A DNA stretch of 64,000 nucleotides from Pseudomonadota bacterium (GTDB lineage Bacteria > Cyanobacteriota > Vampirovibrionia > Obscuribacterales > Obscuribacteraceae): contig JAJPGY010000032.1 of assembly GCA_021325555.1 (NCBI GenBank), positions 1-64,000 of the forward strand, read 5' to 3'. Both the position numbers and the translations under genes were made by a program. Of this stretch, positions 35,561-44,996 are shown one piece after another (within the stretch, counting starts at the first letter, position 1; each line of letters begins with the position of its first letter). Under the pieces are notes generated by a model. It had not been told where the DNA came from and searched no databases. It saw only the letters and a list, made by a program, of their open reading frames with translations.

Positions 35561-36244
35561 ATGTTCAGGGAATCATCGTCCGCCTCGTCCCACCCGCGAC
35601 TGCCCGGGGGCGCCATGGGCATCTACAACATCAAGCCCTGGTTTCGAGAGCAGCTTCAGCCTCTCATCAAGCTCCTGTGGAACGTTCACCCGGACGTCCT
35701 GACCTGGTCGGCTCTCGGAATCTCGATTGCCAGCGGCGTCCTGCTCTCGGCTTCCGCCGACCGGCCTTACCTGGCGGTGGCGGCGGTGCCGCTCCTTTTC
35801 GTGAGGCTGGCCCTCAATGCCCTGGACGGCATGCTGGCGCAGCAGACCGGCAAAGCCCGGCCGGCCGGGGAGATGCTCAACGAGGTCAGCGACAGGCTGG
35901 CCGACGTGGCCATCTTCCTCGGCCTTGCCCTTTCGCCGGCCGCGGACAGATTCTGGGGGCTGCTGGCCATAATCTCGATCCTCATGGTCAGCCATGTCGG
36001 CATCCTCGGCAAAGCGGTCGCCGGCGAGCGCATCTACACGGGAATCCTCGGCAAGGCGGACCGCATGATCTTCCTCATGGTGGCCTGCCTTATCTACGGC
36101 CTGGCCCCCGACTGGACTTTCATGGGCTACTCCGTGTTCGGCATTCTGCTCCTGCTCTTCGTTCCGCTCGCCTCGCTGACCCTGCTGCAGCGGCTGGACC
36201 GCATAATCCATCTTCTCGGCGAGAAGGGATCCCGCCCGTCATGA
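35561..36244 (+). CDS. CDP-alcohol phosphatidyltransferase family protein (YnbA-like)
   Basis: A 227-residue membrane protein from ATG 35561, chosen for the GGGGGG site 5 bases upstream (an in-frame ATG at 35615 is the alternative). The CDP-alcohol motif starts at Asp89: LDGMLAQQ, then G and N-E-V-S-D. It is an atypical version, DG-x2-AQ-x8-G-x3-N-x3-D, where the usual Arg and third Asp are replaced, as I recall in YnbA-type relatives. It transfers a phospho-alcohol group from a CDP-linked donor. Its stop overlaps the next start (ATGA), which encodes the donor-making enzyme. Confidence 0.85.
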   Translation: MFRESSSASSHPRLPGGAMGIYNIKPWFREQLQPLIKLLWNVHPDVLTWSALGISIASGVLLSASADRPYLAVAAVPLLFVRLALNALDGMLAQQTGKARPAGEMLNEVSDRLADVAIFLGLALSPAADRFWGLLAIISILMVSHVGILGKAVAGERIYTGILGKADRMIFLMVACLIYGLAPDWTFMGYSVFGILLLLFVPLASLTLLQRLDRIIHLLGEKGSRPS

Positions 36245-37251
36245 TCGCCCGCATCTTCCCCTTAATTGACCCCACGGCCGGCACGACGCTGGACCTGCTC
36301 GTCTTTTTCTTCGCCGTATCCGGAATCGCGGTTTTGATTGCCGCCTGCCGCCAGGGCGGACAGGACGCCAACCTGCTCAAGCGGTACCGGAGCTGGTACA
36401 TGATCGCGCCGGCGGTTATCATTCCCGCTTATTTCGGCGGCGTCGCCTTCGCTGGGCTGGTCTGTGCGCTGTCGCTCGTCTGCCTGCGGGAGTTCTTCAA
36501 CGTCTCGCACGTGCGCGACTTCCCCGCCTACAAATGGACGGGCCGGATCTGCGGAGTCCTGATCGCAGCCGCCGCCCTGCTCGACGGAAAAGACGTGCCG
36601 CCTGCCCTGTCGCACACGCCGCTCCTGCCGGTGGCATCTCCCTCTCATCTGGCACCTATCCTGCAGTCCCTGCACCCCTTCTACGTCCTGCCGGTTTTCA
36701 TGATCATGGTCGTGCTCATGATCCCGATCTTCCTGCAGACATACGAGGGCATGCTGGCGAAAGAGGCCTTCACCATATTCGGTATCATGTACTTCGGCTG
36801 GTTCCTGGCCCACCTGGTCTTTCTCAGGCAGCTGGACGGCGGCTTCGGGTATGTCATCTTCCTTTGCATGACGGTGGTCTTCAACGACGTGCTCGCCTAC
36901 TCGGTGGGCCGCCTTATCGGGCGCAGGCCGCTTGTCGGCAGGTTGAGCCCGAAAAAGACGGTCGAGGGCTTCTTCGGGGGCGCAGCCGGCTCTGTCGCCG
37001 CCGCCCTTGTCTTCCGCTACGCGGTGCCGGCCCTCACGCTTCCCTGGGTGCTCGGCGCCGGGCTTTTGATCGGGGTGGCCGCGCCCCTTGGCGACCTGGT
37101 AATTTCCGTTATCAAACGCGATATGTCGGTCAAGGATTCGGGTAACCTTATTCCGGGGCACGGCGGCCTGCTGGACCGTTGCGACAGCCTCATCTTCGCG
37201 ACGCCCGGGTTCTACTACTACCTGGCTCTGGCATTGCCCTTCACTCACTAG
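36241..37251 (+). CDS. CdsA-family phosphatidate cytidylyltransferase (YnbB-like)
   Basis: A 336-residue polytopic protein. The CdsA signature is complete: SPKKTVEGFFGG, then IKRDMSVKDSG (from residue 291) and PGHGGLLDRCDSL. CdsA enzymes make CDP-diacylglycerol from phosphatidate and CTP. A chromosomal cdsA for general lipids should exist elsewhere, and the coupled CDP-alcohol transferase suggests this copy serves a dedicated lipid. The pairing of these two families mirrors ynbA-ynbB of E. coli. The start overlaps the previous stop by 4 bases. Confidence 0.93.
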   Translation: MIARIFPLIDPTAGTTLDLLVFFFAVSGIAVLIAACRQGGQDANLLKRYRSWYMIAPAVIIPAYFGGVAFAGLVCALSLVCLREFFNVSHVRDFPAYKWTGRICGVLIAAAALLDGKDVPPALSHTPLLPVASPSHLAPILQSLHPFYVLPVFMIMVVLMIPIFLQTYEGMLAKEAFTIFGIMYFGWFLAHLVFLRQLDGGFGYVIFLCMTVVFNDVLAYSVGRLIGRRPLVGRLSPKKTVEGFFGGAAGSVAAALVFRYAVPALTLPWVLGAGLLIGVAAPLGDLVISVIKRDMSVKDSGNLIPGHGGLLDRCDSLIFATPGFYYYLALALPFTH

Positions 37252-37260
37252 GAGGCAGCG

Positions 37261-39999
37261 ATGGCTCGGTTCAAGAATCTTCAGGAGCTCATTTTGACCG
37301 CTTCAGCGCGCTGGGGTGGCAAGGTCGCCTTCCGCCACATCGTGGATGGCCGGGTGCGCGAGATCAGATACGCGGAGCTTGCCTCGCTCAGCTACCGCTG
37401 CGCGCAGGCGCTCTGGAAGCGGGGGCTGCGCCCCGGCGATTATCTGGGCATCTGCGCGCCCAACTCGCCGGACTGGGCGATCGCCTGCCTGGCCGCCCTG
37501 CGCTTGGGCGCCATCGTGGTTCCGCTCGATGCCCGCAGCCGCGTGACGGAGATTCTGCCGATTATCGACAAAGTCCAGCCGAAGCTCGTCGTCTTCGGCG
37601 AAAAACAGTTCGTCTACGCAAGCGAGCTCATGCCTGCCCGCAAGAGCAGGGGGCAGAAGAGCAAAGGCACGGCCATCGAATACTTGAGCAGCCTCTTTTC
37701 CCGGACCGAATTGCCCGATCTCCCCCACCTCGGCTCGCCCGGGCGGGAAGACACGGCGGCGGTGGTCTTCACCTCCGGAACCACCGGCGCGGCCAGAGGC
37801 GTGGTGCTCAGCCACGGCAACATACTGGCGAATGTCGTTGCCGCCGCCAGGAGCTTCGACGTGGACGCCGACGACAGGTTGCTCTCGGTGCTGCCGCTGT
37901 CTCACATGTTCGAGTTCACGGCCGGCTTCCTGGCCCCGCTTCACAGGGGCGCTGCCATCGTCTATTGCCGGCTGAAGGGCCCCGCCCATCTAAAAGAGGT
38001 CTTGAAAATAGAGAAGATCTCGGTGCTGGTTGGAACCCCCATGATATTTGAAGCGCTCAACTCGGAGATTCAATCGCGCGTCGAGCAGCTGCCCAGATCG
38101 CAGCAGCTGCGGATTTCTGCCTGCCGGCGCCTGGTGGCCGGCGCCCCCTGGCTGGGACGCTTGCTGTTCAGGCAGCTGCACGAGGAGCTGGGCGGCAACA
38201 TAAAATTCTGGTTCGCCGGGGGCGCGCCCATGTCACCGGATACGGTGACCACCCTGCGCTCCCTGGGAATACCGCTTCTCTGCGGCTACGGTCTTACCGA
38301 GGCGTCGCCGATTGTCACCGCCAACCGGTGCGACGACAACAAGCCGGACAGCGTCGGCCCGGCGCTGCCCGGCCTGGAAGTCAAGATCGATGCCGGCGCC
38401 GCCGGCGAGCCCGGCGAGATCCTCGTTTCCGGCCCGAGCATCATGCAGGGCTACTGGCAGAATGCCGAGGCGACGGACAGGGTCCTCTCCGACGGCTGGC
38501 TGCGCACGGGGGACAGCGGCTTTATCGACGAGGACGGGCATCTGCACGTGACCGGCCGCTTGAAGTCGATGATCGTCACCGCCGGCGGTTACAACGTTTA
38601 TCCGGAGGAGATCGAAGAAGTCCTGTCCGGGAGCAGTTTGATCCGCGAGTCATGCGTCTTCGGGAAGAAAACCGCCCGTGGCGAAGAGGTCTGCGCGGTA
38701 ATAGTCGCTCATGACGCTATCGCGCACGACGTGGACCGCGACGAGCAGGTGCGGCGGGAGGTTACGCGCCTGCTGGCGGATCTTGCCGACTACAAGCGGC
38801 TTTCCTCTTATGCCGTCACCGACAGGGCCCTGCCCAGGACGCCTTCCGGAAAGGTGCGCCGCGGGGAGGTGGTTCAGCTCTTCGATCTCCTCACATCGAA
38901 GGCCGGCGGGAAGCTCCTGGAGAAAGGCTTCGACTGGGATGATGAGGGAAAAGCCGTCTGTGAGACGATCGCGGAGGTGATGGACCCGCAGATCCTGAAG
39001 GGCGTTTGCCCGTCTGGATCGCGTCTGTTCGGCCCGGAGATGACGCTCGCAGGCGAGCTGGGTCTGGACTCGTTTGCCAGGCTCGAGCTGGCCTCGCGCC
39101 TGGAGCACAAGCTGGGGGTCGATCTGCCGGAGTCCGCGCTGCAAGACGCGCAGACCGTCGACGACGCCGTGGCCCTGGTGAAGCACCAGCGCACAATGAT
39201 GTCCGAACAGCACAGGGTGGCCGGCGCAGCTGGAGAATCTGCTGAAATGGGGGCAGTCGAGCAGCCGGGCGAATACGATTGGCGGCCGTGGCCTGTAGCC
39301 TACTACTGCCCGGACATCTGGCCTTTTCATGATGATCCACTGGTCGCCGGTGCCCGGAGGGCTCTGGGCGCGACAACGTTCGCCTTGCTGAAAATCTACA
39401 ACGACTTCCAGACAGTCGGGGCGGACCGGCTCAAGCTTGATCCACCATATATAGTGGCAGCCAATCATACGAGCCATTTCGACACGCTGGCGCTTCTCGG
39501 CAGCTTTCCCAACAGCCTGCTGGAGATCGTGCACCCGGTGGCGGCGGCCGACTACTTCTTCAGCGACAGGCCCCGGTCGGCGCTTTCGACGTACGCTCTG
39601 AACGCCATTCCGTTCGACCGGCTCGGCTACTCGCAGAATAGCATGAAGAGTTGCGAGCGGATCCTGCGAAAAGGAGAGATCCTGATCGTCTTCCCGGAAG
39701 GCACGCGGGCACCTGATGGCCTGCTCGGGTCCTTCAAACCGGGGATAGCCAAGCTCTCGATCACGGTAGGCTGTCCGGTAATCCCAGCTTACATTTCCGG
39801 CGCGCACGACATCCTTCCCAAAGGGGCCTGCTTCCCCCGCCCGGAAAAGCTGAAGGTCATTTTCGGCGTGCCGCTTTATCCGCCGCTATCCGAGCCAACC
39901 GTGGCCGCTTGCCAGGAGTTTGCCCGGCGCATTCGCGAGGCGGTGGCTTCGCTTGCCCAAGCAGAGCAGCCGGTGGTCCTGCCAACTTCCGGCGGCTGA
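37261..39999 (+). CDS. Three-domain fusion: acyl-AMP ligase, acyl carrier protein, PlsC acyltransferase
   Basis: A 912-residue protein. Residues 1 to about 560 are an AMP-dependent ligase (VFTSGTTGAARGVVLSHGN; GYGLTEASP; GWLRTGDSG; the lysine motif PRTPSGKVRRGE). Residues about 570-650 are an acyl carrier domain with the phosphopantetheine serine Ser604 in LGLDSFARLEL. Residues about 700-912 are a PlsC/LPLAT domain with NHTSHFD (His736-x4-Asp741) and FPEGTRAPDG. The likely sequence is fatty acid activation, loading on the built-in ACP, and transfer to a lyso-acceptor. The domain order is the reverse of E. coli Aas and includes a carrier. It begins 9 bases after the CdsA-like gene. Confidence 0.93.
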   Translation: MARFKNLQELILTASARWGGKVAFRHIVDGRVREIRYAELASLSYRCAQALWKRGLRPGDYLGICAPNSPDWAIACLAALRLGAIVVPLDARSRVTEILPIIDKVQPKLVVFGEKQFVYASELMPARKSRGQKSKGTAIEYLSSLFSRTELPDLPHLGSPGREDTAAVVFTSGTTGAARGVVLSHGNILANVVAAARSFDVDADDRLLSVLPLSHMFEFTAGFLAPLHRGAAIVYCRLKGPAHLKEVLKIEKISVLVGTPMIFEALNSEIQSRVEQLPRSQQLRISACRRLVAGAPWLGRLLFRQLHEELGGNIKFWFAGGAPMSPDTVTTLRSLGIPLLCGYGLTEASPIVTANRCDDNKPDSVGPALPGLEVKIDAGAAGEPGEILVSGPSIMQGYWQNAEATDRVLSDGWLRTGDSGFIDEDGHLHVTGRLKSMIVTAGGYNVYPEEIEEVLSGSSLIRESCVFGKKTARGEEVCAVIVAHDAIAHDVDRDEQVRREVTRLLADLADYKRLSSYAVTDRALPRTPSGKVRRGEVVQLFDLLTSKAGGKLLEKGFDWDDEGKAVCETIAEVMDPQILKGVCPSGSRLFGPEMTLAGELGLDSFARLELASRLEHKLGVDLPESALQDAQTVDDAVALVKHQRTMMSEQHRVAGAAGESAEMGAVEQPGEYDWRPWPVAYYCPDIWPFHDDPLVAGARRALGATTFALLKIYNDFQTVGADRLKLDPPYIVAANHTSHFDTLALLGSFPNSLLEIVHPVAAADYFFSDRPRSALSTYALNAIPFDRLGYSQNSMKSCERILRKGEILIVFPEGTRAPDGLLGSFKPGIAKLSITVGCPVIPAYISGAHDILPKGACFPRPEKLKVIFGVPLYPPLSEPTVAACQEFARRIREAVASLAQAEQPVVLPTSGG

Positions 40000-40000
40000 C

Positions 40001-40038
40001 CGGAAGCGCCGCCGAGCAGCAGCCGGGCGGCGCTTCCG
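40001..40038. terminator. Perfect 13-bp hairpin between convergent genes
   Basis: CGGAAGCGCCGCC (40001-40013) and GGCGGCGCTTCCG (40026-40038) are exact inverted repeats with a 12-base loop. It starts directly after the stop of the fusion gene and faces the convergent repeat-protein gene. No T-run follows on either strand, so it may be a bidirectional stop or an mRNA 3' stabiliser rather than a classical terminator. Confidence 0.55.
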
Positions 40039-40091
40039 CGGCAAGTCCGATCCGGGTTGGCTCGAGACTTATTTCTGCCGGGCAGTTGAGC

Positions 40092-40694
40092 CTAGAAGAG
40101 CTTGAAATTCAGAAGGTGATGACCTTCCTTTTGCTCGATGGTCACTCGTTTTTCAATTACCTGCGGCGGCTCGATCTGAACCTGCTTTTCAACCATCACA
40201 GGCTTTTCAACCACGCGGTCTATGTAGACCGGCTTCTCAACTATCTTTTCCACCGGTCGATCAACAAACACCGGTTTTTCGATCATCACCGGCTTCTCGA
40301 CCGTGTGTTCCACGGTCTTCATATAGCTGGACCTGCTGGCGCTCGACTCCAGGCGAGCGGTGCGCGGTGCCGCCGGTCTCGGCCTATATGACACCACGCG
40401 GCGTCTCGCGGCCCTCAACGGCCGCCGGCACGCGCGTTGCGAGATCATCTGTCTCTCGACTATCTTTTCCTTGTCTTTCAGTACGACCGGTTTCTCGACG
40501 GTCACTACCTGCGGAGCGCTGGATGTTTCAGTGGTCGACGACTTGGCCTGTATCGTGTCCAGTCCGCCGGCATCCGAGCGCGTGATCTGAGTCTCCTGGT
40601 ATTGCGTGTCGGCACGGGCTATACCTGATAGCGCCGAGCCGAGGGCGACAATACCGATTACCGCTAAGGTTTTATTGATTCTTCTATTTCTCAT
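40092..40694 (-). CDS. Secreted EKPV-repeat protein with GHHLLN.KLF tail
   Basis: A 200-residue protein with AGGAGG 7 bases before the ATG. A signal peptide (LAVIGIVALGSALSGIARA) is followed by a Ser/Thr-rich part, an Arg-rich middle (RACRRPLRAARRRVVSYRPR) and many imperfect VEKPV-type repeats (VEKPVMIEKPVFVDRPVEK). The chain ends in EQKEGHHLLNFKLF. The same ending occurs in the next gene upstream. The alternating charged/proline pattern suggests an extended, surface or peptidoglycan-spanning rod. The family is not recognised. Confidence 0.78.
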   Translation of the reverse strand: MRNRRINKTLAVIGIVALGSALSGIARADTQYQETQITRSDAGGLDTIQAKSSTTETSSAPQVVTVEKPVVLKDKEKIVERQMISQRACRRPLRAARRRVVSYRPRPAAPRTARLESSASRSSYMKTVEHTVEKPVMIEKPVFVDRPVEKIVEKPVYIDRVVEKPVMVEKQVQIEPPQVIEKRVTIEQKEGHHLLNFKLF

Positions 40695-40730
40695 TCCTTG
40701 CCTCCTGAATAACCTCGACAGGACCTCGTT

Positions 40731-41024
40731 TTAGAAGAGTTTGAGATTCAACAGGTGGTGACCGTCCTTCTGCTTGATCACCAGAGGTCTTTCAACCATC
40801 ACCGGTTTTTCGATCACCTTTTCAACTGTCGTTGCAGGCTCAAGCACAACCGGTTTGGTGATTACTCGCTCAATAGTCGGCGATTCCGCAAACACCGTGT
40901 CCGGTGTAGAAGTCCACGATCTGTAGATGTAGGTTGAATCCGCCCTGGCCACCTGAGCAAGCAAGACTCCGGCAAATACGGCGGCCGCACTGGCCAAGAG
41001 TGTTCTTGTCGTCAGTCGTTGCAT
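40731..41024 (-). CDS. Secreted paralogue with EKPV segments and GHHLLN.KLF tail
   Basis: A 97-residue protein from ATG 41024, which has AGGAGG 7 bases upstream; the frame extends further but without a ribosome site. A signal peptide (LLASAAAVFAGVLLAQVARA) is followed by a short stalk with VITKPVVLEP and VIEKPVMVERP, ending KQKDGHHLLNLKLF. It is a short version of the neighbouring 200-residue protein, 36 bases apart on the same strand, so the pair arose by tandem duplication and probably share a transcript. Function is unknown. Confidence 0.78.
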   Translation of the reverse strand: MQRLTTRTLLASAAAVFAGVLLAQVARADSTYIYRSWTSTPDTVFAESPTIERVITKPVVLEPATTVEKVIEKPVMVERPLVIKQKDGHHLLNLKLF

Positions 41025-41371
41025 ATTAGATCCTCCTGTATACGATTTGCCTGCAATACTGTCCTGGCAGGCAATCCTCACGGCGGCCGACGAAGGGCAG
41101 TTGCCAGCGTTCCCGCAACCATTAACGAAGCCTTAAGACGCGGGCTGCGCTCGAATGGCGCCACCGCACGCAATCCGGCATCGTCCTTGATTTGTGGGCG
41201 CTGACCCGATCAGCGAGTCACCGCTTAACATGCCAGCAGGCATGTCGGGGGAAGGCGGCCTCGCATTGTCGGTGACTTCAGTAACACCTGTCCTCTGTCT
41301 CCTCAATCTGCAGCGCGTGCTGGAACTCCCCGGTCGCGATGCCGTCTTTGACGGCAGGGGGACGAATTGAG
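41025..41371 (+). other. Intergenic region with two small hairpins
   Basis: No larger gene is seen. CATGCC-AGCA-GGCATG (41229-41244) and TGCCGTC-TTT-GACGGCA (41340-41356) are perfect short hairpins; the second sits just before the AGGGGG site of a small open frame. Promoters for the leftward repeat-protein pair should lie near 41050-41110. Confidence 0.45.
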
Positions 41372-41548
41372 ATGACTTACATTGTCGATGTATCCACCAT
41401 GACCCTGGTAGATCTTCTGAATTTGAAGAGCCAGGTTCAAGTTGGCCTGGTGGAGTTGGATGAGGGCTCCCTGGTGCTGCTGTCCGCGTGCATCAAAGCT
41501 CGAGTGCAGACGGTGGTTCGACTGGAGAACGCGCTGGCCGCCGCTTAG
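41372..41548 (+). CDS. Small hypothetical protein (58 residues)
   Basis: A short frame with AGGGGG 10 bases before the ATG and a hairpin directly before that. The product alternates hydrophobic and acidic residues (MTLVDLLNLKSQVQVGLVEL; GSLVLLSACIKARVQTVV), resembling a small helical protein. Its stop overlaps the peroxiredoxin stop on the other strand by 4 bases. No family is recognised. Confidence 0.45.
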   Translation: MTYIVDVSTMTLVDLLNLKSQVQVGLVELDEGSLVLLSACIKARVQTVVRLENALAAA

Positions 41549-42003
41549 CCTGAATCACTCTGAGCGGCAGCGTTCTTGATGGCGCTCAGGATCTCTTCGG
41601 CAGTGGGGAAGCCCCGTTTGTAAAAACAGATGTTTCCTTGCGGGTTCACGACAACCACGGTCCGCCGGTTTAGCGGAAGCCACCAGGTATGAGCTTTGAA
41701 CTGCCGGGCCACCCGTCCGCCGGGATCGCTCAGGATGGGAAATTCCAGCCTCTTGCGCTGGCAGTATTCTTTCTGCTTGGCGGTAGAGGCCGTGTTGACG
41801 CCGAACACCCTGGCGTTTGACTGCAGGAACTCCTGCAGATTCAGGTTCGCCTCCGCCAGCTGGCGGTCGCAGGTCGGGGTATCGTTGGCTGGATAAAAAA
41901 TCAGCACGACGAACGAGCCCCTCAGTTGGTCGAGCGACACGCTGAGTCCGTTGGAAGACTCGAGCGAGAAGTCCGGTGCCTTTTTGCCGAGCATAGTGAT
42001 CAT
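41545..42003 (-). CDS. Peroxiredoxin (AhpC/TSA, BCP-type)
   Basis: A 152-residue thioredoxin-fold protein. The peroxidatic cysteine is Cys45 in YPANDTPTCDRQL, the P-x3-T-x2-C pattern. A further cysteine at KEYCQRKR and one at NICFYKRG might resolve the disulfide, but the usual BCP resolving position five residues after the first is absent. It reduces hydroperoxides with thiol donors in the cytoplasm. The ATG at 42003 and one three codons later are both possible starts. Confidence 0.92.
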   Translation of the reverse strand: MITMLGKKAPDFSLESSNGLSVSLDQLRGSFVVLIFYPANDTPTCDRQLAEANLNLQEFLQSNARVFGVNTASTAKQKEYCQRKRLEFPILSDPGGRVARQFKAHTWWLPLNRRTVVVVNPQGNICFYKRGFPTAEEILSAIKNAAAQSDSG

Positions 42004-42051
42004 GCCTTTGCCGGGGGTGCTATATCACCTGCGTTCCAATTTTACAGCCAA

Positions 42052-42576
42052 TCAAGCGGGAGCCGGTCCGTAGAGCAACCTGCTCGCCTTGATATGAGAG
42101 CCCCAGTGCGTCAGGATGAGCCCGATCCTGGAGCCGATGGTTCGCTTGAACTCATCCCTGCCGTACGCCGTGACGCCGAGCTCCACGAAGCGGCTGAATT
42201 CGTCTTCCAGATAGCCGAAGAGGATTCGCTCATCCACCTGCTGATGCTGCACGAGCTGGTTCAGCAGGATGAAGAGGTGGCAACGCGGCTTGTAAAAATG
42301 CTCGATATAGCCTTTGAAGACCTCGGAGTCGCAATCGAGCGATGAGGGATCCTTTTCCGTGCGGTGCGGGTCGAGCTTGATCTCCTCTTCTCTCAGCTCA
42401 TCGCGATAAAGGCGCAGGAACTCCCAGGAGCGGTTGAACCTCACCTGCTCGTCGCTCTGCGACATCTGTTGCTGCATCTGCCCCATCTGCCAGTAGATGA
42501 GCAAAAGTACCACGGTGTTGGCGATCGCCTGGGTCCAGGCGGCCATGAGATGCCAGTCGATGTTGCTCAAATCCAT
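42052..42576 (-). CDS. Membrane-anchored hypothetical protein
   Basis: A 174-residue protein from ATG 42576; the frame is open upstream but that part is Arg/Cys-rich and unlike a protein start. One N-terminal membrane helix (WTQAIANTVVLLLIYWQMGQM) is followed by a cytoplasmic helical domain (QVRFNRSWEFLRLYRDEL; FKGYIEHFYKPRCHLFILL; VDERILFGYLEDEFSRF). The layout resembles DUF4760-type proteins, though I cannot confirm it. It lies divergent from the trp leader and its promoter would overlap that region. Confidence 0.6.
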   Translation of the reverse strand: MDLSNIDWHLMAAWTQAIANTVVLLLIYWQMGQMQQQMSQSDEQVRFNRSWEFLRLYRDELREEEIKLDPHRTEKDPSSLDCDSEVFKGYIEHFYKPRCHLFILLNQLVQHQQVDERILFGYLEDEFSRFVELGVTAYGRDEFKRTIGSRIGLILTHWGSHIKASRLLYGPAPA

Positions 42577-42677
42577 TATCACCAGCAGTGCCACCCACCT
42601 TGGTTCGTTCCCGGAACCCCGACCGGCTAAACCGGGCACACCGCCCGCACCCGTTCTTAACAGATGGCGGCTACCCC

Positions 42678-42705
42678 TTGCAAACCTGGCGGGACATGAT
42701 AATAT
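42678..42705 (+). promoter_or_regulatory. Candidate promoter of the trp operon
   Basis: TTGCAA (42678-42683), a 16-base spacer and TAATAT (42700-42705), each matching four of six consensus bases. A start near 42712 would leave a leader of about 40 bases before the leader peptide. The overlapping GATAAT at 42698 is an alternative -10. Confidence 0.45.
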
Positions 42706-42752
42706 GGTTGCCTGCCGCTTGCAGTAGGGCCGGCAGCGGGCGAAGCGTTTCA

Positions 42753-42857
42753 ATGAGCAATAAGAGCACAACCGTTAATCTGCAGAAGGGCTGGTGGAGC
42801 TGGTGGACGACACCGGGCAAGCTTCTGCCGGGTTGGTGCCGAGCTCTATCCATTTGA
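42753..42857 (+). CDS. trpL: trp operon leader peptide (34 residues, five Trp)
   Basis: A 34-codon frame ending 95 bases before trpE. It contains Trp codons at 14, 15, 17 and 18 (GWWSWWT) and 28, five of 34, which is far beyond chance. Its position before a complete trp operon and an intrinsic terminator marks it as an attenuation leader peptide. The RNA segment 42815-42824, just after the WWSWW codons, can pair with 42889-42898 and so block the terminator when the ribosome stalls for lack of charged tRNA-Trp. Its own ribosome site is weak (GGGCGAAG). Confidence 0.88.
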   Translation: MSNKSTTVNLQKGWWSWWTTPGKLLPGWCRALSI

Positions 42858-42881
42858 TCTAAGACACCAAACCATCCAGTC

Positions 42882-42926
42882 AGACCGCAGGCTTGCCCAG
42901 AGAAAGAAGCCGCGGTCTTTTAGTTT
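42882..42926 (+). terminator. trp attenuator (intrinsic terminator with antiterminator alternative)
   Basis: The stem AGACCGC-(A)-GGCTT (42882-42894) pairs with AAGCCGCGGTCT (42907-42918): 12 pairs with one bulged A and a 12-base loop, followed by TTTTAGTTT. The competing pairing GGGCAAGCTT (42815-42824) with AGGCTTGCCC (42889-42898) takes ten pairs (one G-U) from the left arm. Confidence 0.88.
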
Positions 42927-42952
42927 GTCGCACCCGCTCATGTCAATCCATT

Positions 42953-44989
<2,037 letters not shown>

Positions 44990-44996
<7 letters not shown>

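Noticed and set aside
40140..40330. Regularly spaced repeats that could suggest a CRISPR-like array
   Set aside because: The units are degenerate, contiguous and in frame with a secreted EKPV-repeat protein; there are no equal-length spacers.
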